Positions 8,325-17,100 of a stretch of DNA of 35,547 bases are shown here, one piece after another; position 1 is the stretch's first letter; the number at the start of each line of letters is the position of its first letter. The notes below the pieces were generated by a model. The model worked only from the letters and a program-made list of their open reading frames with translations. It was not told the origin of the DNA and made no database searches. A program made the position numbers and the translations under genes. The DNA is from Bdellovibrionales bacterium (GTDB lineage: Bacteria; Bdellovibrionota; Bdellovibrionia; Bdellovibrionales; UBA1609): assembly GCA_023299885.1 (NCBI GenBank), contig JALZUS010000064.1:1-35547 (forward strand), read 5' to 3'.

Positions 8325-11006
8325 CTAAAACATACCTTTAATCACGCCTTGTGCTTCGGTCCAACCATTACGGTTTTTTGCAGCACCTTGAGCGAAGTCA
8401 GGGCGACCACCGCCGCGGCTTTGCATGATGTCACTAACAGACTTTAATAAGTCGCCGGCCTTAATCTCTTTAGTTAGGTTTTTTGTTACAGCAGCAATAA
8501 GTGGGCTGCTGTCGTCAGTCCCTTTACCTAAAACAATGACAACTCCAGATTGTATTTTATCTTTTAAGTGGTCAGTTAGTGTGGCTAAGGCTTTTCTGTC
8601 ATCTTCATCAATTTCAGCAAAAACTAATTTTCCTTCGATACCGTTTTTAGTGAAGGCCGTAGCTTCTTTTAAGTAATCATCAGCAGAGACTTGTGAAGTC
8701 TTTGCTTTTTGAAGCTGCTTGGTTAAGTCCTTGCTATTTTGTCGCTCTTTTTTAGTCCAATCTAAAAGTGTATTTTTATCAGAGTCTAAAAAGCTTTCCC
8801 AATTTTCGTTTATATTAAGGTCCGTTTTCACTTCATTAAGTTGGTTTGTAGATTTCACTAAATAATTAAGAGCTTCTTGCCCGGCTAAGGCCTCTATGCG
8901 CCTAACGCCAGCGCTCACTCCGCTTTCGCTAACAATCTTAAAAAGCCTAATTTCAGAAGTATTGCTAACATGTGTGCCGCCACAAAGTTCCATAGAAACA
9001 GGGCCCATTTTTAAAACACGAACTTCGTCAGCGTATTTTTCGCCAAATAGTGCTAGGGCACCCTTTTTCTTGGCCTCATCAATACTGCAGTTACTCACTT
9101 CTACATCATAAGCTTGTGCAATAGCTTCATTAACATATGATTCTACAATACTAATTTCTTTTTTAGTAAGTGGTTGTCCGTGCGTAAAATCAAAACGAAG
9201 CCTGTCAGAAGTCACTAGTGACCCTGCTTGAGTCACATGAGTACCTAAGGTTTTTCTTAAAGCACTATGCATAAGATGGGTTGCCGAGTGATGGGCAACG
9301 GTCTCGCGCCTAGTATTACCATAAACCTTAGTGTTTACAGCGTCGCCAACCTTTAGCGTTCCTTTTGTTATAGTCACAAAATGTAAAAAGATATGGCCTT
9401 CTTTTTTACAATCGATAATTTCAGCTTCAAAGCCATCGCCAATAATTTTTCCTGTATCAGCAATCTGCCCGCCACCTTCAGCGTAAAAAGTAGTTTTATT
9501 AAGTACAATAATTCCGTCAGTGTCTGGCTCTAGGCTTTCTGCCTTTTTACTGTTAGCCGCTAAACCTATTACTTTAGCTTCTGTTGTTAAAGACTCGTAT
9601 CCAGTAAAGTTTGTAGGCTCTTTAAAATCTTGTGTCCAAGAAATTAAAAACTCTTTATCTGCAGAAACTTTAGCGCCTTGCCAAGATTTTTTAGCAAGCT
9701 CTTTAGATTGTTTAAGCTCAGAAATAAATCCTGCCATATCTGTTTTAAACCCTGCCTCACGCGCCATAATCTCGGTTAAGTCTGCCGGGAAGCCATAAGT
9801 GTCATAAAGTTTAAAAACAGCTGGGCCAGGTAATGTATCGCCATAGGTTTTTTTAAGCTCAGCCTCTAAAATTTGAGTGCCTTGCTCTAGAGTTCTTAAA
9901 AAGCGATTCTCTTCATCTTTTACAGTTTTAGAAATTAGCAATTTGTGTTCGTTAAGCTCAGGGTAAACTGTGCCCATTTCTGCAATCACTTGGTCTACAC
10001 AAGCGGGGAGCAAGCTTTGGCTTTTATTAAGAGTATGTCCGTATCTAATCGCACGACGTAAAATACGGCGCAACACATAGCCGCGGCCTTCGTTAGATGG
10101 AAGTACGCCATCACCAATTAAAAAAGCAGTCGACCGGGCGTGGTCAGCTAAAACTCTGCAAGCGACATTTGTTTTTTGGATTTCTTTATTAGCAGCTTCT
10201 TTAATATCATCAAAAACATAATCTTTACCTGTGATATCACAAACACGTGCAATTAAAGGCCTAAATAAATCTGTATGATAGTTACTACGCTCGTTTTGCA
10301 TAACAACGGCTAAGCGCTCAAGCCCCATGCCTGTATCTACACTGGGTTTAGGAAGCGGTGTTTGCTTGCCGCTTTCGTCTTCAAAAAACTGCATAAATAC
10401 ATTGTTCCAGATTTCCATAAAGCGATCGCCTTCGCCGCCCATAACATTATCTGTGCCCGGCATATCTTCGCCAAGGTCGTAAAAGATTTCTGTACAAGGG
10501 CCACATGGCCCTACAGTGCCCATGCGCCAAAAGTTATCTTTTTCTCCGTATCTAAAAATACGGTCTTTTGCTATGCCTTCTTGTTTTTGCCAAAGGTCAA
10601 AACTTTCATCGTCTGTTTCAAAAACACTAAAATAAAGTCTGTTTCTATCTATACCAAGCTCATCAACTAAAAAGCGTAATGCTAAGCTCATGGCTTCTGG
10701 CTTAAAGTAATCACCAAAAGAAAAGTTACCAAGCATTTCAAAAAAAGTATGGTGCCTTGCTGTAAAGCCAACATTATCAAGGTCATTATGTTTTCCGCCA
10801 GCGCGCACACATTTTTGTGAGCTTACGGCTCGTGTATAATCGCGTTTTTCTACGCCAGTAAAAACATTTTTAAATTGGTTCATGCCGGCGTTATTAAATA
10901 AAAGTGTGTCGTCACCATGAGGTATTAAGCTAGAGCTTTTTACATGCGTATGCCCATGCTTTTTATAGTAATCGATAAATCGTTGTCTTAACTCAGAACT
11001 TTTCAT
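8325..11006 (-). CDS. alaS: Alanyl-tRNA synthetase
   Basis: Cytoplasmic class II synthetase that charges tRNA-Ala. At 893 residues it is close to the usual 870-890. The N-terminal catalytic domain begins with the family hallmark (RQRFIDYYKKHGHTHVKSSSL) and contains FNNAGMNQFK and the TARHHTFFEMLGNFSFGDYF block. The editing domain has its zinc motif: His573-x3-His577 (HHSATH) and Cys675 in CGGTH, which clears Ser- and Gly-tRNA-Ala. The C-terminal C-Ala domain ends in a conserved glycine-rich block (RGGGRPDFAQGAA). The ATG at 11006 has an AGAAGG ribosome site 6 bases upstream, inside recX, whose 3' end overlaps alaS by 14 bases. The two are therefore cotranscribed and probably translationally coupled. 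All key residues appear intact. Confidence 0.98.
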   Translation of the reverse strand: MKSSELRQRFIDYYKKHGHTHVKSSSLIPHGDDTLLFNNAGMNQFKNVFTGVEKRDYTRAVSSQKCVRAGGKHNDLDNVGFTARHHTFFEMLGNFSFGDYFKPEAMSLALRFLVDELGIDRNRLYFSVFETDDESFDLWQKQEGIAKDRIFRYGEKDNFWRMGTVGPCGPCTEIFYDLGEDMPGTDNVMGGEGDRFMEIWNNVFMQFFEDESGKQTPLPKPSVDTGMGLERLAVVMQNERSNYHTDLFRPLIARVCDITGKDYVFDDIKEAANKEIQKTNVACRVLADHARSTAFLIGDGVLPSNEGRGYVLRRILRRAIRYGHTLNKSQSLLPACVDQVIAEMGTVYPELNEHKLLISKTVKDEENRFLRTLEQGTQILEAELKKTYGDTLPGPAVFKLYDTYGFPADLTEIMAREAGFKTDMAGFISELKQSKELAKKSWQGAKVSADKEFLISWTQDFKEPTNFTGYESLTTEAKVIGLAANSKKAESLEPDTDGIIVLNKTTFYAEGGGQIADTGKIIGDGFEAEIIDCKKEGHIFLHFVTITKGTLKVGDAVNTKVYGNTRRETVAHHSATHLMHSALRKTLGTHVTQAGSLVTSDRLRFDFTHGQPLTKKEISIVESYVNEAIAQAYDVEVSNCSIDEAKKKGALALFGEKYADEVRVLKMGPVSMELCGGTHVSNTSEIRLFKIVSESGVSAGVRRIEALAGQEALNYLVKSTNQLNEVKTDLNINENWESFLDSDKNTLLDWTKKERQNSKDLTKQLQKAKTSQVSADDYLKEATAFTKNGIEGKLVFAEIDEDDRKALATLTDHLKDKIQSGVVIVLGKGTDDSSPLIAAVTKNLTKEIKAGDLLKSVSDIMQSRGGGRPDFAQGAAKNRNGWTEAQGVIKGMF

Positions 11007-11535
11007 TCATAACCTTCTTTATAATATCGCCAGAAAAACCTCGGCTAGCTAAAAAACTATAAACCTTGTGTTTTCTTTTTTGCTTTTCTTTGTATAGCTC
11101 TTGTCGCTCTTTGTAGGAAAGGGCTTCATCGGCGTATTCATTATCTTCTTCTTCGACTTCATGCCTAAAGAACTTTTTTTCTACTAAGGTAAAAGCTTTT
11201 TCAAGCTCTTTTTCACTATCTTCAAGGACAGCAGGTAAGCCTAAGCGCTTAAGCTCTCTTAAAATAAAAAAATGACCTTTGCCTCGGTTATTTAGCCTTT
11301 TATAAACTTGCTCAGCAATAACTTCTGGGGGTTTAAGCCATCCTGCAAGGTCGGCTTTTTTTATAGCGTCCTCTGTGGTGTCCTCATCGAAATAAGGTAG
11401 CAATTTGGTTGTGAGCTCTTTCACAGAGTAATCACGTTTTGATAAAAACCACAAAATACGGCTATAGGCCTTTTTGAGGTTTTTTCTATCCTCAGGACTA
11501 TACGTTTTAGCGGTACTTTTTTTCCAAAACTGCAT
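10993..11535 (-). CDS. recX: Regulatory protein RecX
   Basis: A 180-residue RecX-family protein that binds RecA filaments and modulates recombinase and coprotease activity. It is almost wholly helical and shows the family pattern of three-helix repeats: an N-terminal AYSRILWFLSKRDYSVKEL block, LNNRGKGHFFILRELKRLGL near the middle, and a C-terminal YSFLASRGFSGDIIKKVM block. A charged Glu/Asp-rich linker separates the last two. It overlaps alaS by 14 bases. In many bacteria the order is recA-recX(-alaS) on one strand; here recX-alaS points away from pgpA-cinA-recA, about 1.3 kb apart. No Shine-Dalgarno precedes ATG 11535, so the start is less certain than the family. Confidence 0.92.
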   Translation of the reverse strand: MQFWKKSTAKTYSPEDRKNLKKAYSRILWFLSKRDYSVKELTTKLLPYFDEDTTEDAIKKADLAGWLKPPEVIAEQVYKRLNNRGKGHFFILRELKRLGLPAVLEDSEKELEKAFTLVEKKFFRHEVEEEDNEYADEALSYKERQELYKEKQKRKHKVYSFLASRGFSGDIIKKVMNEKF

Positions 11536-11720
11536 GGGAGATATACTACCCAGGCCAGCTTAGAAAGTCAGTTTTATGACGTTTTGGGTCTAGAGATAGT
11601 TTTAGTTTTAAATACGCCCTGGGCTTTAAATCGGTTTTAGTGGCCTTTTAAAAAACTAAAGCCGTCTTAAAAGCCTATGCTTGAAGGTTTTTAAGCTGTT
11701 GGGGTATGATTATAGTTTGT

Positions 11721-11734
11721 AGGAGTGAAATATT
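11721..11734 (+). promoter_or_regulatory. Shine-Dalgarno and ATT start codon of pgpA
   Basis: AGGAG at 11721-11725, a 6-base spacer, then in-frame ATT at 11732-11734. An in-frame TGA at 11726-11728 rules out any earlier start. No ATG or GTG lies in this frame before the conserved region; the first alternative is TTG at 11798, which has no ribosome site. Confidence 0.65.
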
Positions 11735-12232
11735 TCAGAGCTAGCCCCAAATTTAAATTCAGAAAAAAACCTAAAGCCAACACCAATTATTGATGTATTG
11801 GCCACTTTCTTTTACTTAGGTAAGTTTCCCAAGGCTCCTGGGACAGTGGGTACCATTGGTGCTTTAGTGCTTATACCTTTTATGGCTTGGTTATCGCCTA
11901 TTTTCCAGGTGTTAGCTATTTTTTTACTTGTTGGGGCTTCTATATTTATTTCTGAAGCTTATCAAAAGCAGACCCAGAAAAATGATCCATCAGAGGTCGT
12001 CATAGATGAAGTTGCTGGTATGTGGGTGGCGCTTTGCTTGGTACCCATTACTTGGAAGATAGTGTTAGTAGCTTTTGTTTTGTTTCGTTTACTAGATATT
12101 TTAAAGCCATTTCCTATTGGATACTTAGATAAAAAAGTAAAAGGCGGATTAGGTATTGTACTTGATGATGTAGCAGCAGGTTTACTGGTGAATATCTTTT
12201 TGCATGTGATGATTTATTATTTTGGTAACTAA
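11732..12232 (+). CDS. pgpA: Phosphatidylglycerophosphatase A, probable ATT start
   Basis: Inner-membrane enzyme that dephosphorylates phosphatidylglycerol phosphate, the last step of phosphatidylglycerol synthesis. Family motifs are clear: APGTVGT, the acidic VVIDEVAGMW block, FRLLDILKPFPI and the GGLGIVLDDVAAG block, with several hydrophobic helices. Starting at ATT 11732 gives 166 residues, near the 172 of E. coli PgpA. Starting at TTG 11798 gives 144 and removes the N-terminal helix region that precedes LATFFYLG. AGGAG sits 6 bases before the ATT, so I prefer that start although ATT is rare. A sequencing error or a true TTG start cannot be excluded. It heads a pgpA-cinA-recA run on the plus strand, 20 bases from cinA. 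Confidence 0.9.
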   Translation: MSELAPNLNSEKNLKPTPIIDVLATFFYLGKFPKAPGTVGTIGALVLIPFMAWLSPIFQVLAIFLLVGASIFISEAYQKQTQKNDPSEVVIDEVAGMWVALCLVPITWKIVLVAFVLFRLLDILKPFPIGYLDKKVKGGLGIVLDDVAAGLLVNIFLHVMIYYFGN

Positions 12233-12252
12233 CAAGCAAGGCGGCTTTATTC

Positions 12253-12741
12253 ATGTCTCATAACCAACTCGATCAAATTATTTTAGATATTGCTGGCTTT
12301 TGTAAATCCAGAAACCAAACTTTTGCTGTCGCTGAAAGCTGCACTGGTGGCATGATTGGGGCGGCCATCACTGATTTGCCCGGTATTTCATCATCTTTTT
12401 TAGGCGGCGTGTTGAGTTATTCTCGCGATGCAAAAGAAAATTTATTGGGAGTTCCACTTTCTTGGATGCAAACTCATGGGCAAGTGAGTCTTCCTGTGGC
12501 AAAAGCTATGGCTGAAGGGGCTTGTGTAGCACTTGGAGCAGATTGGGCTGTTTCAGTCACTGGAGTGGCTGGCCCAGGTGGTGGCAGTTCAGAAAAACCT
12601 GTTGGCACTGTGTGTTTTGGTGTTTGTGGTCCGGGGATTCTAAGCTATCATAAGGTAAATTTTACAGGTGACAGAAGGGCAATACGTCAACAAGCCACTG
12701 TAAAAGCATTGGAATTATTAAAACAATCTATGCTTCAGTAA
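12253..12741 (+). CDS. pncC: CinA C-terminal domain protein, nicotinamide-nucleotide amidase
   Basis: A 162-residue stand-alone CinA C-terminal domain. The family deamidates nicotinamide mononucleotide to nicotinate mononucleotide, recycling NMN made by DNA ligase. AESCTGG at 27-33 carries the probable nucleophile Ser29, SYSRDAK at 55-61 the conserved Lys, and GVAGPGGGSSEKPVGTV the substrate loop. The N-terminal molybdopterin-binding-like CinA domain is absent, as in E. coli PncC (YgaD), so full-length cinA is not the right name. It lies directly upstream of recA, the widespread cinA-recA order, with 136 bases before the recA start, so recA may have its own promoter. Cytoplasmic. Confident on family and reaction. 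Confidence 0.93.
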   Translation: MSHNQLDQIILDIAGFCKSRNQTFAVAESCTGGMIGAAITDLPGISSSFLGGVLSYSRDAKENLLGVPLSWMQTHGQVSLPVAKAMAEGACVALGADWAVSVTGVAGPGGGSSEKPVGTVCFGVCGPGILSYHKVNFTGDRRAIRQQATVKALELLKQSMLQ

Positions 12742-12877
12742 TATGGGGGCTTTTGAATTGATAAGGGGTTAGGGCCTTTTTGATTTAAAAACATGAATTA
12801 CTGAAGTGTTTATCGAGGCGAGTAAAGCCAAAAATAGACCCAGCATAGAAACTAAAAACAGCTATAAGGAGAAACTA

Positions 12878-14038
12878 ATGGCTAAATCAAAAACAATGAC
12901 AAAAACAATGCCTACAAAAATGTCTAACGCCGGAGATAAATCACGTGCTTTAGATCTAGCCCTAGCAAATATTGAAAAACAATTTGGTAAGGGTTCCATC
13001 ATGAAAATGGGTGGAGACGCTATGGTAGAACAGGTTCCTGTATTTAGCACAGGCTCTTTAGGTTTAGATATCGGTTTAGGTATCGGCGGATTACCTAAAG
13101 GTAGAATCGTAGAAGTTTACGGCCCGGAAAGTTCTGGTAAAACAACTTTAGCATTAAGTACTATCGCGCAAGCTCAAAAAGCGGGTGCTACAGTGGCTTT
13201 CGTTGATGCTGAGCATGCTCTTGATATTAACTACGCACAAAAACTAGGTGTAAATATTGATGAAATGTTAGTTTCTCAGCCAGACACTGGTGAGCAAGCT
13301 TTAGAAATTACAGAAACATTAGTTCGCTCTGGCGCTGTTGATGTTTTGGTTGTGGATTCAGTAGCCGCTTTAACTCCAAGAGCGGAGATTGAAGGCGACA
13401 TGGGTGATAGCCACATGGGTTTACAAGCTCGTTTAATGTCACAAGCTTTAAGAAAGTTAACAGGTGTTATTAACAGAAGTGGAACATTAGTTATCTTTAT
13501 CAACCAAATACGTATGAAAATTGGTGTTATGTTTGGTAACCCAGAGACAACAACTGGTGGTAACGCTTTAAAGTTCTACTCTTCTGTGCGTTTAGATGTA
13601 AGAAGAATTGGCGCTATTAAAAATGGTGATTCAATCATTGGTAACAGAACTGCAGTTAAAGTTGTTAAAAATAAAATGGCACCTCCATTTGCAAGAATTG
13701 AATTTGACCTTATGTATGGTGAAGGTATTTCTGCAGAAGGTGATGTTTTAGATTTAGCAGTACAACATGAGCTTGTTGAAAAGTCGGGCGCTTGGTACAG
13801 CATTGATGGCGAAAGAATGGGCCAAGGCCGTGATAACGCTAAGCAGTTCTTAAAAGAAAATGCACCACTTATGCAAGAGCTAAGAGTTAAAGTTTTAGAG
13901 CTTTCAGGCATTGGTAAAAAAGCAGAAGCAGCTGATGATAAGGGTGAAAAAACAATGATGGCAGCTAAAGAAGAAGCGGCTCCAGTTAAAGCACCAAAGG
14001 CTGCGGCTAAAGCGGCAACAAAAGCTACTAAAAAGTAA
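12878..14038 (+). CDS. recA: Recombinase RecA
   Basis: DNA strand-exchange ATPase and SOS coprotease. Starting at ATG 12878 gives 386 residues. Walker A is GPESSGKTT around residues 82-90, followed by the [13 protein letters not shown] and [14 protein letters not shown] blocks typical of RecA. The C-terminus is a Lys/Ala/Pro-rich tail in place of the acidic tail of E. coli RecA. The start is set by AAGGAG at 12866-12871, seven bases upstream. A longer in-frame reading from GTG 12806 lacks a ribosome site and adds a non-conserved stretch. The N-terminus is Lys/Thr/Met-rich and about 16 residues longer than in E. coli, so initiation at a later ATG is also conceivable. No TTAC-N3-GTAA or GAAC-N4-GTTC SOS box was found upstream by eye. 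A strong terminator follows. Confidence 0.98.
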   Translation: MAKSKTMTKTMPTKMSNAGDKSRALDLALANIEKQFGKGSIMKMGGDAMVEQVPVFSTGSLGLDIGLGIGGLPKGRIVEVYGPESSGKTTLALSTIAQAQKAGATVAFVDAEHALDINYAQKLGVNIDEMLVSQPDTGEQALEITETLVRSGAVDVLVVDSVAALTPRAEIEGDMGDSHMGLQARLMSQALRKLTGVINRSGTLVIFINQIRMKIGVMFGNPETTTGGNALKFYSSVRLDVRRIGAIKNGDSIIGNRTAVKVVKNKMAPPFARIEFDLMYGEGISAEGDVLDLAVQHELVEKSGAWYSIDGERMGQGRDNAKQFLKENAPLMQELRVKVLELSGIGKKAEAADDKGEKTMMAAKEEAAPVKAPKAAAKAATKATKK

Positions 14039-14055
14039 TTAGTATTTTAAATAAT

Positions 14056-14088
14056 AAAAAAGCGTAGATTTTTATCTACGCTTTTTTT
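14056..14088. terminator. Bidirectional terminator between recA and the AAA+/M41 gene
   Basis: GCGTAGAT (62-69 of the 14000s) pairs with ATCTACGC (14074-14081) around a TTTT loop, flanked by AAAAAA and TTTTTTT. T-runs follow on both strands, so it can stop recA and the opposing minus-strand gene. Confidence 0.93.
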
Positions 14089-14189
14089 GTGTCTAAAATA
14101 GCTGGCAGGTGGAAGGTGTTACTAATCGTAACTGTTTTGGTGACCGCTTGCCTGCTCACCACTGCGTGGTCGAGCTCTTATTTTAGAGC
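14089..14189 (-). other. Hairpin-rich 3' region of the AAA+/M41 transcript
   Basis: This 100-base stretch holds several small inverted repeats: GTTAC/GTAAC around 14117-14131, GGTGA/TCACC about 14140-14160, ACCAC-tgc-GTGGT near 14158-14170, and GAGCTCT/AGAGCTC (14170-14189), which includes the gene's TAA stop. It looks more G+C-rich than its surroundings. It may be a structured 3' untranslated region; no known RNA family is recognised. Confidence 0.3.
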
Positions 14190-17100
14190 TCTTGCGCAGG
14201 CACTGACTTGGCTATTGTTACTTTCGCCACTTGTTTTGCTATTAATGCTAACAAGCTTATCAACATTAAATGTATCTTTAGCAGCTATAGCTATTTCTTG
14301 AGATAGCTCTACTTCGGCAATGGCTTCAGACTTCTCTGAGGCAATAATGCTGTCGATATTAGCTACAGTATTAGGTTTTAAATTTTCAGCTTTTATTTCT
14401 AGGAGTGTGCCTCGGCTTTTAACTCTTGCTACTTTCGTTTTTTTAGCTTCAGTGACAGCGTTTTCTGCTGCTTCAATTTCAGAAGACAGGCTAGATGCGG
14501 CCTCTAAATAGCCCGCATCAGACTCTACTAAAACTGTATTGTCGCTATAGAAATTATTAAGATCAGTTTTGTTAAGAGTCCCTTGCTCTGCAAGTTGTCG
14601 ACCCATGACTATAAAAGCCTTATTGTTAACAGTAAGGGCTTCTCTTGCTAGGTAAGCGCCTTCGCTAATAAGAGCATCAACTTCTTTTTGGAATATTTTT
14701 TTCTTTTTCTTACTTAATTTTTCATAAAATGTATCCATAGTTTCTTCTGGGCCAACAGCAGACGTACCAAAAACTTCAGAAAGCCCCCATTTAGCTACAG
14801 CTTTTTTTGCTATCTCTGTAGCACGTAACATATCGTTAGATTTTCCAGCAGTATGTCGGGCGCCTTTTGTAACTATGCTCTCTGCAATATAGCCAGCTGT
14901 TAAAACAGCAATTCTTCTTACAGCATATTCTCTTGTCATTTCTGGTTGGTATTTTTGTTGGCTTCTTGCTACCCCAAGGTAATGTACAATTCTTCCACCA
15001 ATATTATCCACACCTGGTATAACTGTTATCTCTTGGCCTTCGTAATCAAAGCCAAGTAATACTTTTCTAACAAGCTCATGTCCGGTTTCATGGTAAGCCG
15101 TTATTATTTGATTAGTTTCTCTTATTTTAGAGTCTAATGGGCGTTTTTTTCCGTCGAGCTTTAAAACTAATGGCTCTTTGCTGTCGCCTACAAATACTGC
15201 AATATCATAAGAAAAATCTAAATTTCCATTAGGCATAATTTTTGGTTCTGTAGTTAAGGTTTTTAAAGTGACTGTCTCGCCAGTGGGTATGCCATTTCTA
15301 ATAAGTAAGCTTCTGAGCTTAGTTTCTAATGACTCTTTTACAAATTTATCTACAGAAGCCCCTTGCTCATCTATAACAAAGCCAGCGCGTTCTATAATTT
15401 CGTAAAAGTTTGTTAAATCTTGTGCTGATGACATTTGTAGGTTCCAGCTTTTTTTACCATTACCAGTTTTTGATAAAGACCTAAATGCATCTTCTAATTT
15501 TAACTGAGTCACTTGCCTTAAAGATTTATAAGAGAGTGGGCCAAAAAAGAATATATTTCTTTCGCCAACACGGTTTAAGAATGCATCACTAAAAAACTTT
15601 TCTAGTATGCCACGTCTTGAACCAGCGTTATTCATAAAAACTTCATAGGCGCGATTCATGGCCGCTAGTTTTTGGTTGTCTGGAATATCTTTAGGGATTT
15701 CATTGTAGATTTCTTCGCCGGCATTACCAGTCATAATAATATCAACACCGGCCATGCTTCGCTCTTTGCCATCAGAAAATGTTGTTACTATGGGTTGCCT
15801 TAATACATCGTATAAAGCTTTTAAGATGTCTGGGTGAGTGTTGGCTACTTCATCAAAAATAAAAGTAATTTTTCCACCGGCTCTGTCATACTCCTGCATA
15901 AATGTAGAGGGGACTGAGCGTCCATTGTGATCTTTATTGCCTAAAATCTCTTTATTGAGAGCATCTTTCGAGCTAATTTGTCCAAAATCAATAGTAACCA
16001 CTTTAGACTTATCGCCATGTTTTAATTTACCGTAAGTTTCTGCTAAATAAGTTTTGCCTGTAGAGGATTTCCCTAAAAACATCATGACATTAGCTTTTTT
16101 GCCATTTTTGTATTCGTCTTCGATTTTTTCATTTAGTTTTTCTTCAGTCTCTAGAGCCACTTCAATAAGTTGTGGAGTAATATGAGAAACACCAAAAACT
16201 TTTTTGTTAATTTCTTCTTCTAAAGCTAAAATTTCTTTTACTTTTTCTTGAGAGAGAGGCTCACGTAATTTGTCTTTTTGTGTTGAAGGCAGATCAAGTA
16301 AGACTTCTGTTCTGTCTTCTCCAGAAGTAACAATAACTTTAAGACTTGTAGTTAAATCATTATTTTTTACGTACTCTAAAGCCCAGGTTGTTTTTGATGT
16401 AGGGATTTCTAGGTCTTCAGTGTCGATAGCTTTTGTTAAGGGGTTTTGAATAAAATCAATAATTTTTTGTTCGACAAAGCGTATGCCATCCTCAGATGAG
16501 AAATCATAATCAACTAGAAAATCATGTACATTAGCAGAGAAATCAAAAGATATGTTTGAAAGCATGCCTCTAGAAAATGATTTTTCTAATGATGTAGTGA
16601 TTTTTGCTGCAATTTTTTTCATATTTTCTGGTGAATGAGGCCTCATTAAAATTATATTTGGGAATCTGTTAAGGAGCTCTTCTGATATGCCCATTGGTTT
16701 TTCACTTGTACCTGTACCGTTTTGCCTAGAAAGAGATTGCTTTTTGATTTCTTTATTGTCGTGCGCAGTTTCCCATTTTTTAATTCTGTCTTTATAGCTT
16801 AGAGGTGCTCCCACTCGATTTCCGTCGATATCTCTGGCAGACAAAAGTTCTATCCCGTCATTTGTTGCTATAACAAAGTTAACAGGAACATAAAGCTTAC
16901 TGACGCCACCGCTAGGGTTATTAACTGTGAAATAGCCATCTTTTTGTAATACTAATTTAAATACAGTGTCCTTCATGTCCTTAGTCCAATTATGAAATTC
17001 ATTAACAAAGACTACCGCTTCATGGGGCGCATATGTTCCTTCTTGAATAGCTTGCCCAGGCTTCCAGTTTTCATTTTCTACAATATGGTAGTCAAAGCCA

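Noticed and set aside
9520..9798. Open frame opposite alaS
   Set aside because: It lies wholly inside a conserved gene on the other strand and shows no independent signals.
11725..11793. GTG-started 22-codon frame overlapping the pgpA start
   Set aside because: The AGGAG overlaps its start codon, so it cannot serve this frame; no sign of coding.
12806..12877. N-terminal extension of RecA from GTG 12806
   Set aside because: It has no ribosome site and adds a non-conserved lysine-rich stretch; AAGGAG sits just before ATG 12878.
12742..12877. LexA/SOS box upstream of recA
   Set aside because: TTACTGAAGTG looks similar but matches neither TTAC-N3-GTAA nor GAAC-N4-GTTC.
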